Below are positions 36,963 through 46,740 of a stretch of 64,000 nucleotides of DNA, piece after piece (positions within the stretch are counted from its first letter, which is position 1; each line of letters starts with the position of its first letter). The translations under genes were made by a program, and so were the position numbers. Under the pieces are notes generated by a model. That model had not been told where the DNA came from. It saw only the letters and a program-made list of their open reading frames with translations, and did not search any database. Source of the DNA: a bacterium (GTDB taxonomy: Bacteria > Planctomycetota > Planctomycetia > Planctomycetales > Planctomycetaceae); NCBI GenBank assembly GCA_016125225.1, contig WGME01000028.1, forward strand, positions 81,404-145,403. Reading direction: 5' to 3'.

Positions 36963-37946
36963 TTACTTCAACAATGCCTCAATGTCCTGCGGCGTGAATT
37001 TGCGCTGCAGGCGGGCACCCATCTGAGAAACCACACGGCCCGCCGCATGCGACGCCAGATGCCCGGCCTGTTTCCACGACAGACCATTGGTGATGCCGTA
37101 CAGAATGCCCGCCGCATACATGTCTCCCGCACCGGTCGTATCCACTGCGGAGACGGAAACCCCTTCAACCGGGGTGACCTGCCCGGCGTGCATCAGCAGC
37201 GAACCTTCCGCCCCGAGAGTGAGCGCCACATCGGCCGCATGATGATGGATCTTCTGGGCACAGTCGACGGGATCGGTTTGTCCCGTCAGGCTGCGGGCTT
37301 CTTCCAGATTGCAGAACAGCAGATCGACGGAATCGGCAATCAACTCCCAGAAGAGTTCGCGGTGCATGCCGACCAGGAACGGATCGGAAATCGTGAACGC
37401 GACTTTCACGCCCTGTTCTTTCGCCAGTCGCATGGCCTTAATCGCGGCCTGTTTGGTCGATTCACCGGTGAAGAGATAGCCTTCGACATAGACATACTTG
37501 GCCCGGGCGATCTGCTCGGCGGTGATATCGTCCGGCCCTAAGGTGGCCGACAGTCCGAGATGGGTGAGCATGGTCCGCTGAGCATCTTCGGTGATCAGAA
37601 TCACCGAGGTACCGGTCTGACCGACGGCGGATGGGACTTCGATTTTGACGCCGAGGTTTCGCAGGTCGTTCAGAAAGAATTCACCCAGTTCATCATGACC
37701 GACCTTAGCGGCATAGGCGGCGGTCCCACCGAAATCGACGACGCCCGCGATGGTATTGGCCGCCGAACCTCCCGCACAGCGATGAATGGTAATGCCATCG
37801 AGCGATTCCAGCACCCGCAACTGGTCATGCTCATCGACCAGCGTCATGATGCCTTTCGAAAAGCCCAGGCGTTCCAGATGTTCGTCAGGAATCTGCACCT
37901 GGATATCGACGAGCGCATTGCCCACACCGTAAACGTCGTACTGCAT
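36963..37946 (-). CDS. PfkB family kinase, adenosine-kinase-like
   Basis: A 327-aa ribokinase-fold enzyme. The first PfkB signature ([18 protein letters not shown]) and the second with the catalytic aspartate ([16 protein letters not shown]) are intact, and the N-terminus ([16 protein letters not shown]) matches the adenosine-kinase-like bacterial branch. It should phosphorylate a nucleoside or sugar using ATP in the cytoplasm; adenosine is the most likely substrate, but fructose-type sugars cannot be excluded. The gene is monocistronic, with a 130-bp gap to the next gene on the same strand. Confidence 0.88.
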   Translation of the reverse strand: MQYDVYGVGNALVDIQVQIPDEHLERLGFSKGIMTLVDEHDQLRVLESLDGITIHRCAGGSAANTIAGVVDFGGTAAYAAKVGHDELGEFFLNDLRNLGVKIEVPSAVGQTGTSVILITEDAQRTMLTHLGLSATLGPDDITAEQIARAKYVYVEGYLFTGESTKQAAIKAMRLAKEQGVKVAFTISDPFLVGMHRELFWELIADSVDLLFCNLEEARSLTGQTDPVDCAQKIHHHAADVALTLGAEGSLLMHAGQVTPVEGVSVSAVDTTGAGDMYAAGILYGITNGLSWKQAGHLASHAAGRVVSQMGARLQRKFTPQDIEALLK

Positions 37947-38075
37947 CTCTCAGTGGCTTCTATTGGAAGGAATTCTGTCGAAAACTTCGCGGTGATTCAG
38001 CGAGAGTTGTAGCATATTCCGTCCACAGGCACGAGGTTCGCGAGGGCCCAACGGCCATCACGACGAGATCTTGTT

Positions 38076-38570
38076 TCAACGCAAATGCACATCGGCTCCG
38101 GTACGCATCTTGAGCAGCGAGACATTTTGCTCGAAAAACTGCTGACTGAACCCGGCCCAAGCCAGAATCTCGCGGCCTTTGGAGGTTTCCAACCAGATTT
38201 CATACGGACCACCGAGGACAGGCAGCAAGCGATCGAAAACCATCCCCAGCACCCACTGCATCGGGCCGAAGAGAAAGAATGTCCACAGCCCCGTTTGGGC
38301 CGCTTTGTATGTTGTATGGACGCAGACCACCGCCGCCAGATTGCATTTCACGTGACTGACGCAAATGAAGCCCATGTAGAACCACGTATCGAAGCGATCC
38401 CCTTTCAACTTGGTGAGCCGGTATGTCCCCGTGAGCATCACCGGTAAAAAGCAGGAGAGGATCTGCCAGATCACGCCGATACGGTACGACAACAGCACGG
38501 GGACCAGCAAAATCCCCAAGGCGATCAGCCGATTCCGCAGATGGGGTTGCGGGGCTAGTTGACGTTCCAT
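38076..38570 (-). CDS. Small membrane protein of unknown function
   Basis: A 164-aa protein with several hydrophobic stretches (LIALGILLVPVLLSYRIGVIW, ILSCFLPVMLTGTY, TWFYMGFICVSHV, GLWTFFLFGPMQWVLGM), so about three to four membrane helices, and a polar C-terminus. A GAGG sequence lies 8 nt before the ATG. I do not recognise the family. It is transcribed directly downstream of the TPR-glycosyltransferase gene (42 bp), so it may be an accessory membrane partner of that enzyme. Confidence 0.6.
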   Translation of the reverse strand: MERQLAPQPHLRNRLIALGILLVPVLLSYRIGVIWQILSCFLPVMLTGTYRLTKLKGDRFDTWFYMGFICVSHVKCNLAAVVCVHTTYKAAQTGLWTFFLFGPMQWVLGMVFDRLLPVLGGPYEIWLETSKGREILAWAGFSQQFFEQNVSLLKMRTGADVHLR

Positions 38571-38612
38571 CTCGCAGACCTCGTCTGGCTTCTTCGTTCC
38601 CGGATTTTCGCA

Positions 38613-40712
38613 CTATGGCAAGTCGGTCAGTTCACCACCCGCCACGCGCAGAAAACAGTGCTCATACGCAGCGACTGCCGCTGCGGATTCAAACAAATTC
38701 CCGGCGAGCCCGAGAATCCGTGTCTGCATCTCCTCTCGAAACAGACGATCGGTGCAAAGACGCAAGACCTGGCGGGCATAGTCGTCTGTCGTGTCGACAT
38801 TGAGTTCCGGCACATCGAGCAGGCGATTCACAGCCGTCTGCCAGCGTCCCCTATGATATCGCCCCGTGAGTGTCACGACCGGCGTTCCCACCGACGCGGC
38901 ATCCAACGCCGTATTGGCCCCGCCGCCGTATCCAATCGAATCGAGAACCACATCAGCCGCACGAATCAATCCGAGATAGACATCCCGAGGCATGCGTGAA
39001 ACAAACTGCACACGATCCATGAACGGCCCCACCGTTTGCGATAACCGCTGACGGTACATCTCGGTGATGGTGGGTTGCTCATCGGCAAGTAGCAGCACCA
39101 CGGCTGCCGCATCTTGTTCCAGCAAGGTCCTCAACATGCGATCAAAGACGGGCAGCAGCTTCCGCAGATTCTGGGCACACACCAGCAGATGCTGATCGGC
39201 CGCGATCCCCCAGCGGGCCCGTGTCGCCGACTCTGCTGGAGCTTCCGGACGTTCATACCAGGTCGGCAACACCGGCAGCGAAATCAGGCGTTCGACATAG
39301 TGGTCGGCACCGTCCTCGGGTTCCAGCAACGCACTGCTGAGAAATCCATCCATGCGGTCGTGCCCCGCCGTCGACGGCCAGCCCCATGTCGCCAGTTGAT
39401 AGGGAACCGCTCGAAAGAAGGGCAAAAAGTAATTCATCGAATCGGTACCGACTTCCCAATAGCACAGGATGTCGATGTCGGAAGCGGCCAGTTGCTGAGC
39501 GGCCTCGGCGACTTTGTCTGAGATTTCGAATCGCCCGCCGGCGAACGATGGCCGCAGATGTTGCAACACATTCAACCCGGCCCGCGTGCTGACCCAACTG
39601 ACCTGCAGTTGACCACGTTGGACCAGTTGCTCGACCAAGCCCCCCAGGCACCGATTGAAGACTCCTTCATGGCCGGTGGTCACCAGCCAGCCGACATGCG
39701 GCCGGGTTCGTGGGACGCGCGGCGTGATTGTGACTGGCGCAATCCGATTTAGAAACAGGTCGGCATAGGCCGCTTTCAACGGGCGTTCATTTTCGCCGTG
39801 ATAGGTCCAGATCATCGGGGGTTCGGCGGACGATCCCGAGAGATCAGCGATCTCCCATGACATTGCCGAATTGCGATCGCTTTGCAGGAGCCGGATAGCC
39901 TCTTGCCGTTGCTTCTGGATGGCATCCTCATCGGCAGAAATGACAGGGCCGAGCATTTCATTTCGCAGTCGACTCAGGCTGCGCTCCGGATGAAGTTCCA
40001 GCACGCGTTGATAATGTTGACGTGCCAGTTCGATCTGTCCACGGCGGGCGTAGATGTCACCCAGTAAGGTATCGGGTTCGATTTCTGCCGTGGGGGGAAT
40101 CAGCGGCTTCAGTTGCTGCAGTCGGGCCAGTGCCTGCTCCGATTCACCCAGTTCGAGTTGCGTCACCGCCAGATTCCATTGCGGCTCCCACCATTGCGGC
40201 TGACAGGCGATGGCCTGTTGATAATGCGTCACGGCCACGGGAAGTTTCCCCTCGCCCCGCATAAGATTCCCGAGATTATGATGGGCACGGGCATAGTTCG
40301 GCCGCAGCTCCACAGCCCGACGGAAGGCATTGATTGCCGCCTCGATCTGCCGGGCATCGCGTAAGGCACATCCCAGATTGAAGACGGCTTCGGGAAATTG
40401 CGGCGCAAGCTTCAAGGCTCGCTGGAGGCATTCGATGGCCGCGGGAAGATTCCCCGCACGACGTTCGGCTTCGCCCAGGTTCGCCCAGACATCGGCTCTT
40501 TGCGGACAAAGCGGGGCCGCCCGTCGAAAGAGTTGCAGGGCTTCGGCTGTTCGTCCCTGTTGTGCGAAGACCAGGGCCAATTGATGCAGCGCAGCGCCAT
40601 CTTGCGGGACGAAGGAAAGCCACTTCTGATATTCGGCTTCGGCTTCGGATAAGCGCCCCGCCTGATGGGCGGCAATCGCCTGCTGCCAAATCGCCTGCGG
40701 CGCGCGGTTCAT
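38613..40712 (-). CDS. TPR protein with GT41 (O-GlcNAc-transferase/SPINDLY-like) domain
   Basis: A 699-aa protein. Residues 1 to about 260 form seven or so TPR repeats (AEAEYQKWLSFVPQDGAALHQLALVFAQQG and related 34-residue units). The C-terminal half is a GT41-type glycosyltransferase: VGWLVTTGHEGVFNRCL, YQLATWGWPSTAGHDRMDGF and the nucleotide-sugar end ADVVLDSIGYGGGANTALDA with VGTPVVTL. The canonical LDSFPYNG-type motif is modified to LDSIGYGG. Such enzymes add a sugar to Ser/Thr of proteins; the bacterial targets are unknown. The ATG at 40712 has GGGA upstream and is preferred to a TTG at 40724. Confidence 0.87.
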   Translation of the reverse strand: MNRAPQAIWQQAIAAHQAGRLSEAEAEYQKWLSFVPQDGAALHQLALVFAQQGRTAEALQLFRRAAPLCPQRADVWANLGEAERRAGNLPAAIECLQRALKLAPQFPEAVFNLGCALRDARQIEAAINAFRRAVELRPNYARAHHNLGNLMRGEGKLPVAVTHYQQAIACQPQWWEPQWNLAVTQLELGESEQALARLQQLKPLIPPTAEIEPDTLLGDIYARRGQIELARQHYQRVLELHPERSLSRLRNEMLGPVISADEDAIQKQRQEAIRLLQSDRNSAMSWEIADLSGSSAEPPMIWTYHGENERPLKAAYADLFLNRIAPVTITPRVPRTRPHVGWLVTTGHEGVFNRCLGGLVEQLVQRGQLQVSWVSTRAGLNVLQHLRPSFAGGRFEISDKVAEAAQQLAASDIDILCYWEVGTDSMNYFLPFFRAVPYQLATWGWPSTAGHDRMDGFLSSALLEPEDGADHYVERLISLPVLPTWYERPEAPAESATRARWGIAADQHLLVCAQNLRKLLPVFDRMLRTLLEQDAAAVVLLLADEQPTITEMYRQRLSQTVGPFMDRVQFVSRMPRDVYLGLIRAADVVLDSIGYGGGANTALDAASVGTPVVTLTGRYHRGRWQTAVNRLLDVPELNVDTTDDYARQVLRLCTDRLFREEMQTRILGLAGNLFESAAAVAAYEHCFLRVAGGELTDLP

Positions 40713-41028
40713 CGTTTGTCCCAATGTGGCCCCGGTAACTCAGAGACCTCGATTGATCTCGGGGATGCCGTCGCATGCTACGACACCAGTTAACAGTGCA
40801 TCATTGGGACGAGATGGGCAACGAAGTGCAAGCCGCCGGGGCGTGAAATAGAAAATCCGTCGTGAGTCGTTTCAGCAACCCAAAGGGACCACGGCTTTGT
40901 GAGCCGTGAAATGAACAAAGAGACGCATGGCTCGCAGAGCCATGGCACTCAAGATAGAAACTGCCCGCAAGACCAGAAAATGCCGAGGGATTGATTGAGA
41001 GCGTCGGACTTCGTCGAACAAACGCCAC
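40713..41028. other. Intergenic region with two related hairpins
   Basis: The 316 bp between the TPR gene start and the RND gene end contain no supportable gene. The only structure is the pair of small hairpins annotated separately. Confidence 0.5.
40890..40944. repeat. REP-like pair of short hairpins
   Basis: CACGGCT-TTGTG-AGCCGTG (40890-40908) and CATGGCT-CGCAG-AGCCATG (40926-40944) share the same build: a 7-bp stem around a 5-nt loop with GGCT/AGCC at the loop side. They are 17 bp apart. They look like a palindromic-repeat element downstream of the RND gene rather than a T-tailed terminator. Confidence 0.5.
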
Positions 41029-43245
41029 TCAAGCCACGTTTTCCAGCGAATCGATAGCGGGCAAACCCAAGGCCGGGCGATGTCGCAGGAATTTGGGAGC
41101 CGGAACGGCATCCACAGGAGACGTGGCGGTCTCTTCCACAGTAACAGCACGGGGTGACGGGCGACAGCATAACAAAGCGGGCAACAGCACCAGTTCCCCG
41201 AGCAGAGACGCCAGCATCTGCCCGGCCATCAACGCGCCAAACCGAGCCGTGGGCACAAAGCTGCTCAGACACAATGCCAGCATCCCGAGGCTGCAAATCA
41301 TGGTCGATTCCAGCATCGGCTCGCCCGAATGCAACAGGGCACGGCGACACGCCTCGGCTGACGTGCAGCCTTCGTTATAAGCGGATCGGTAATGGACCAG
41401 AAAATGGAAGGTGCAGTCGACCGAAATGCCCAGGGCAATGCTCCCCGTCATCATCATGCCAATGTCGACCGGCATACCGAGAAAGCCAACACCGCCAAAG
41501 ACCAGGGCAATCGGTGCCATGTTCGGGATCATGGCGATAAGACCCGCGACCACCGATCGCAATGACAAGATCATGACCACCGTGATGGTCAGGCAGGCCA
41601 TCGTGAAGCTCTGCCAGAAGCCATCAAAAATTTCCTGCTGGGCACTCTTCAACAGCGGAGTCAGCCCGGTAAAGCGAATCGGTGTCCCCGCGAGATCACG
41701 GTCCAGATCGGTCAAAATATCGATGGGGGAAAACTCAGCCGAACGTCGAACGCGAGCCGAGATGCGCCATTGCCGTTCCCGATCGGCCACCCAACCGGAA
41801 TCCGAACCCATCGATCGAGCCCGCGACAGAATGCCCGCCACTTCGAACGAGCTTTCCGGCATTTCCGTCGGAAAGAAACTGGCAGCCGACATCACATGCC
41901 GGACACCGGGGTGAGCCGCGATCTGATTATGCACCGCTCGAACCGCTTGCAAACGCTCGAAGAAGGGCTGTTCACGGTCTGTGAATTCTACGATGGCTTC
42001 GATGGAATCGACATTGGTCAACCGAGATTCGATGGTCTTCAAGTTGGTCAGAATGGGACTGCGACGCGGCAGAAACTCCACCGGGTCGATATCCGACTTC
42101 AACTGCATCAGGCCGAACACGACGAGGACTGCGGTGCCGGCGGCGACTTGCAGAATGGTTCGTCGCGATTGATTGATGCGGTCGGCCCAATTGCCGAAGT
42201 CCATCCGGAAGCCCATGGAGCGAGTCGTGCAATCGGGCCAGACCACCACCAGGGCGGGCATCACGCCGAGTCCGACAACCAAAGCCAGAATGGCTCCGAG
42301 GGCTGCGGCATAGCCGAACTGTGCCACGGGCAGAATGTTGCTCACATTGAGAGACAGCAGACCCAGCAATGTGGTCAGGGTCGACAACCAGCAGGGGGCC
42401 CAACACTCACGCAACGCTTGAGCCATGGGATCGGGGTGCTGAGCCTGACGAGCCGAAGAGTAATAGCTGACAAAGTGCACGGCGATGGACAGCGTGAAGA
42501 TCATCACCATCACGCTGAGCGATCCCATGATGAAGTTCATCTCGCCACCACACCACGCGAGCACCGTCTGGGTGACGTAAATTCCCCATAAGGTCACACC
42601 GAGAGTCGATAGTGACATGCCCCAATGACCGAAGGACAGATACAGCAAGCTCAGCGAGATGAGGCAGGTGATCGCGAAGTATTTGCGGCTGGAGTCCTGA
42701 CTACCGAGACGATCGAGTTCCGTCACGATTACGGGCGGGCCGGTCATCACGACCTGCTCGTTCGTCAACTGGCAGTAATCGAGCACTTTGCGGAAGGCAG
42801 TGACGACAGCCGCCCGGTTGGCGATCCCTTCGCGATCCAGCAGGGCAATCACCCCCTGATAGTCGCCTTCCGGAGAGATGAGCAAACCTTCCAGACGCTG
42901 CCGGGCGTCGGTGGTATCGACGCCCATGCCGTCCATGTGTCCCTGAACACGCGCTGCGGTCCAGCAGGAACGCACACCGGGGATCAGTTCCAATCGTCCG
43001 GCCACGGCTTCCATCAGACCGGGGGCCGCCAGTTCCTGCGGCAAGCCAATGATGATGGCTTCTTCAGCGCCGAAGTCGCGTTTGAAGTTTTCGTAGGTCT
43101 GGCGGACGTCGGTATCGCGCGGTAACCAGGTTTCGATGTCGTTATTCGACCGGATCGAATTGGCCTGGATGTAGAAGTAAGGGAAGGACAACGCCACGAA
43201 GGCCAGCAGCAAATGGGCATGGCGGCGGTAGAGGAAAGAAATCAT
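41029..43245 (-). CDS. RND superfamily exporter of the SSD/MMPL type
   Basis: A 738-aa membrane protein with the duplicated RND pattern. One N-terminal helix (LLLAFVALSFPYFYI) is followed by an extracytoplasmic domain, helices from about 195 to 345, a second extracytoplasmic domain, and helices from about 550 to 715. Polar helix residues typical of the family appear in MTGSIALGISVDCTFHFLVHY, and MNFIMGSLSVMVMIFTLSIAVHFV is the matching first-half stretch. Substrate unknown; hydrophobic compounds are usual for such single-component exporters. It is not closely similar by eye to the MMPL protein at 943. The C-terminal tail is proline-rich and cytoplasmic. Confidence 0.87.
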   Translation of the reverse strand: MISFLYRRHAHLLLAFVALSFPYFYIQANSIRSNNDIETWLPRDTDVRQTYENFKRDFGAEEAIIIGLPQELAAPGLMEAVAGRLELIPGVRSCWTAARVQGHMDGMGVDTTDARQRLEGLLISPEGDYQGVIALLDREGIANRAAVVTAFRKVLDYCQLTNEQVVMTGPPVIVTELDRLGSQDSSRKYFAITCLISLSLLYLSFGHWGMSLSTLGVTLWGIYVTQTVLAWCGGEMNFIMGSLSVMVMIFTLSIAVHFVSYYSSARQAQHPDPMAQALRECWAPCWLSTLTTLLGLLSLNVSNILPVAQFGYAAALGAILALVVGLGVMPALVVVWPDCTTRSMGFRMDFGNWADRINQSRRTILQVAAGTAVLVVFGLMQLKSDIDPVEFLPRRSPILTNLKTIESRLTNVDSIEAIVEFTDREQPFFERLQAVRAVHNQIAAHPGVRHVMSAASFFPTEMPESSFEVAGILSRARSMGSDSGWVADRERQWRISARVRRSAEFSPIDILTDLDRDLAGTPIRFTGLTPLLKSAQQEIFDGFWQSFTMACLTITVVMILSLRSVVAGLIAMIPNMAPIALVFGGVGFLGMPVDIGMMMTGSIALGISVDCTFHFLVHYRSAYNEGCTSAEACRRALLHSGEPMLESTMICSLGMLALCLSSFVPTARFGALMAGQMLASLLGELVLLPALLCCRPSPRAVTVEETATSPVDAVPAPKFLRHRPALGLPAIDSLENVA

Positions 43246-43670
43246 CGACCGGGACTCACTCTCAGCTCACATCAACAGCAGGTCTGTTCGTTTTGGACGA
43301 GACACAAGCACGGTGTCCCGCAGCAACAGCCTCCCTGCCGTTGGCCGGTCGTCGGACCATCAATTCCCTCCGCGACACTGAGTGGCCTGGGGATGTCTCC
43401 CCGGTACTTCCTCGGTTGGTCGCGGTTTCCCGCGGGTGATCGATGTCTAACAAAACAATTCGACGACCCAGCCCGAGAATTTCACGCAAAACCCCATCCT
43501 GACTGGGGGATAGCCGTCTGCACGTCTCGCAGGCTGCCCCTTCGTCATTGCCCGCGAAGTCTTACATCTTGAGACCAGCCTGAAACCGCCGTGACATTTG
43601 TGAGGTATCTCAGTCAGTTCCGGGAAAATCGCGGGCAAAACCCAATTTGATTTGAGTTCGGGAGGCTTCG
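43246..43670. other. Divergent intergenic region
   Basis: These 425 bp separate the divergent RND gene and the secreted-protein gene. Open frames in it are short and unsupported. It presumably carries two promoters, but I see no convincing -35/-10 pair. Confidence 0.4.
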
Positions 43671-45422
43671 ATGCGGCAACGAATGGGATGGCGCTGTCTG
43701 ATCTGGTGTGGAGTTTGCCTTGCCACCACGGCGATTCACGCGGAAGAATCGCTGACCAAGGTCGTGCCTGCCGGGGCCATCGTCTCCGCGGAAATCACTG
43801 ATGCCGCTGCCACGATTTCTCGCCTCAAAACATCCGAGGCATTACGCCAGGCCACATCGTCTCCCGTGTACCGTACCTGGGCCAATTCCAGCAATGGACG
43901 CAAGTTCCGTGGTGGTCGCGCACTCCTCGAAGGCCAGTTGGGCATGAACCTGTGGGACGCCGCCGAGCGTCTTATTGGTCAGCAAGTGCTAGTTGCAGTT
44001 TATCCCCCCTCGGCTGGTAACCAGCCAGACGGTGTGTTAGTGATCCGTTTCGAGACGATGGAAACCGCAGCCTTGATCCGCGAGAAACTTTCCCCCTGGA
44101 TTGAAATCTCCGACGGCGCGATTCAGGCCGATGAACGCGATGGCAGTTGGCTGGTGCAGTCCGCCGACAACAAGGCCTTTGGTGCCTTGCGCGAACAATG
44201 GCTCGTGATTTCCAACCGTGAGTCCTTACGCACGGCTGTACTCGATCGCGTGTCAAAGACCGTGACCGAATCCCTGGCCGATTCCCCCGCCTGGAAGCAT
44301 CAGACGGCGTTGGCAAACACCACTTCCGAATCACGCTTACAGGTGATCTGGGACAGTGCCCCGGTTCGTCCATTGTTGGGTGCTGAGTCGGAAGCTCGTC
44401 TGCTTCCCGCGAAACTCGATAACCCGCTGGCTTCACTTCTATTAGGTGGACTCATCGAAGTCGCGGCGAAGGCTCCGGAGATGCAGGGGGCCTTGACGAT
44501 CCATGAAAGTGGCTTCGTAGCCTCGGTTCTGGCACCCGTGGGGAAAGCTGAGATCGATCCGGCACATCAAACGTTGCTGGCCACCGCCCCATCAACAAGC
44601 GACCTGATCACTCCCGTGCCGCGACAACTGGCTTCGATTGTCCTCTGCCGCGATTGGGCCGATTGGTATCGCCAACGGGAAGCGCTGCTGGAAAGTCCGG
44701 TCTTGCCAGAGTTCGATAAGTTCGAAACCGGCTTGAGCAACCTGCTGCCGGGGAAAGACTTTTGCGAGGACGTGCTGACTCTGCTCAACGCCCCGATCAC
44801 GCTGGTGGCAGCCGAGCAGACCTACCCGCACCTCGATGGTCGGCCGGGGATGCAACTGCCGGCCTTCGCAGTCGTCGTCGATTTAACGAACGCCGACCGT
44901 GGGGCTGATCTCTTTCAGCTCTTCTTTCAAACCCTGGGCACCATCGTCAATATCGAGGCGGGCAAATCGGGACGGCAGCCGTGGGTCATGCACTCCGCGG
45001 CTTATCAGGACATTCCGATCACCTATGCCAAGTATCTTGATCGACCGCAGGGGGAAGATCTGCCCGTGGTCTTCAACTTCCAGCCCGCATCCGCCCTGGT
45101 GGGCCAGAAGTATGTCGCCGCGACATCGTTGGAACTTTGCCATGATCTGATTGATGTGCTGCAACGACCCGCCAGCGGCGGCAACGAGCCGACAACAAAG
45201 AACTTCGCCATGACCGTAGACCCCGTGGTTGCGATGCGACTGTTGCAGGCGAACAAGGCACTGCTGGCAGCGCGATCGATTCAGGAAGGCAAAACCAGCG
45301 AGCAGGCGGACAACGAACTCAGCATTCTCTTCGAGGCACTGCAGGCCCTGCAGCCGCTGTTGTTGACGACCGATGTCACGGGCCAGCATGTCGAACTTCG
45401 TCTGCAAGGAGGCTGGAAATGA
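43671..45422 (+). CDS. Large secreted protein of unknown function upstream of DUF1800
   Basis: A 583-aa protein with a signal peptide (CLIWCGVCLATTAIHA, mature from about 24). The body has repeated beta/alpha pieces such as VLVAVYPPSAGNQPDGVLVIRF and FGALREQWLVISNRESLRTAV, the style of DUF3352-like secreted proteins in which a value and its derivative are tested. There is no recognised catalytic residue set. Its stop overlaps the DUF1800 start by 4 nt (ATGA), so translation is coupled and the product probably works with the DUF1800/DUF1501 pair. A purine-rich GGGAGG lies about 9 nt before the ATG. Confidence 0.7.
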   Translation: MRQRMGWRCLIWCGVCLATTAIHAEESLTKVVPAGAIVSAEITDAAATISRLKTSEALRQATSSPVYRTWANSSNGRKFRGGRALLEGQLGMNLWDAAERLIGQQVLVAVYPPSAGNQPDGVLVIRFETMETAALIREKLSPWIEISDGAIQADERDGSWLVQSADNKAFGALREQWLVISNRESLRTAVLDRVSKTVTESLADSPAWKHQTALANTTSESRLQVIWDSAPVRPLLGAESEARLLPAKLDNPLASLLLGGLIEVAAKAPEMQGALTIHESGFVASVLAPVGKAEIDPAHQTLLATAPSTSDLITPVPRQLASIVLCRDWADWYRQREALLESPVLPEFDKFETGLSNLLPGKDFCEDVLTLLNAPITLVAAEQTYPHLDGRPGMQLPAFAVVVDLTNADRGADLFQLFFQTLGTIVNIEAGKSGRQPWVMHSAAYQDIPITYAKYLDRPQGEDLPVVFNFQPASALVGQKYVAATSLELCHDLIDVLQRPASGGNEPTTKNFAMTVDPVVAMRLLQANKALLAARSIQEGKTSEQADNELSILFEALQALQPLLLTTDVTGQHVELRLQGGWK

Positions 45423-46702
45423 AGCCATCGACGTTCGGCCCGGCCGAAGCCTTCCATCTGTTGAAACGCGTACAGTTCGGCGTTCACCCCGCCGAAGTCG
45501 ATCTCGCCGTCCGAGAGGGGTTGGACAATACGCTGGAACGGCTGCTGTCGCAACAACCGGAATCCGCGGAGTTTCAGTCCACCGATCAGGCCCTGCGCAC
45601 CACGGCACTGGCGACGGGGAATATTCAGGATCTGAAGATCTGGTGGTTGGTCCGCATGTTGACCTCCGCCAATCCGCTGCGGGAAAAGCTCGCGTTGGGC
45701 TGGCACAATCACTTCGCGACGTCGCACGCCAAGGTGCAGTCCGTTCCCTTCATGCTGGCTCAGAACGAACTGTTCCGTACGCATGCCTGGGGTGAGTTCC
45801 CCGCATTGCTGCATGCCGTCGCTCGCGATCCCGCAATGCTGATTTGGCTCGATGGCAACGCGAATCGCAAACGGCATCCGAATGAAAACTTCGCCCGCGA
45901 GGTGATGGAACTCTTCACGCTGGGGATTGGTCATTACTCGGAACACGACATTCAGGAAGCCGCCCGAGCGTTTTCCGGCTGGCATCTGCGTGACAAGGCC
46001 TTCTGGTTCAACGCGACTCAGCACGATGCGACCCCCAAAACCATTTTCGGCCACACGGGCAACTACATCGGCAGCGAAGTCCTCGATTTATGTCTGGCTC
46101 AACCGGCCTGTGCCCAATTTCTGGCCGGGAGACTGCTACGCACGTTTGTCACCGACCGGCCCACACAGTCTCAACTCGCGACAACGTCCCAACTCATCAC
46201 ACAGCATCGCTATCACATCGCGCCAGTGCTGAGGACCATCTTTCGCGACGAAGAATTCTTTGCGGCCCCGCAGCGACAAGCGATGATCAAGTCGCCACTC
46301 GATTACGTTCTTGGACTACTGAGACCACTGGGCGAGCAGATTCACTGGCGACGTGTCACCACCGTGCTGGCCAACCTGGGTCAGGATCTCTTCGAGCCGC
46401 CGTCGGTCAAAGGCTGGGAAGGGGGACGCCACTGGATTCAATCGACCAGCCTGATTCTCCGTTGGAACTTCGCCACCGAGTTCTTGACCAGCCAGCAAAT
46501 TGCGAAGGTCAACACAGAGGCATTCTCATCACTCTCGGAAGTGGCGGATGCAGAACTCTGGTGCCTGGGCGGCACTCCTGAACCCCAGGTGCATGCGGCC
46601 TTGCAACAGGAATGGCAGAACACAACGTCTGCCGATTCATCGCACGCGACAATTCAACGGCTGCAGTTCCTCGTGGCGTTGCCGGAATATCAGTTGATGT
46701 AG
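45419..46702 (+). CDS. DUF1800 family protein
   Basis: A 427-aa protein matching DUF1800: an N-terminal HLLKRVQFG region, LREKLALGWHNHFATSHAKV, NANRKRHPNENFAREVMELFTLGIGHYSEHDIQEAARAF, and the end segment FEPPSVKGWEGGRHWI. No signal peptide is obvious at the chosen ATG. DUF1800 proteins are almost always encoded next to a DUF1501 protein, as here; the molecular role is unknown. The start overlaps the preceding stop by 4 nt and the DUF1501 gene begins 38 bp after the stop, forming a three-gene operon. Confidence 0.9.
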   Translation: MKPSTFGPAEAFHLLKRVQFGVHPAEVDLAVREGLDNTLERLLSQQPESAEFQSTDQALRTTALATGNIQDLKIWWLVRMLTSANPLREKLALGWHNHFATSHAKVQSVPFMLAQNELFRTHAWGEFPALLHAVARDPAMLIWLDGNANRKRHPNENFAREVMELFTLGIGHYSEHDIQEAARAFSGWHLRDKAFWFNATQHDATPKTIFGHTGNYIGSEVLDLCLAQPACAQFLAGRLLRTFVTDRPTQSQLATTSQLITQHRYHIAPVLRTIFRDEEFFAAPQRQAMIKSPLDYVLGLLRPLGEQIHWRRVTTVLANLGQDLFEPPSVKGWEGGRHWIQSTSLILRWNFATEFLTSQQIAKVNTEAFSSLSEVADAELWCLGGTPEPQVHAALQQEWQNTTSADSSHATIQRLQFLVALPEYQLM

Positions 46703-46740
46703 ACAGGCTTGTCACTCGATTGATCGAGCAGGGAGTGATC

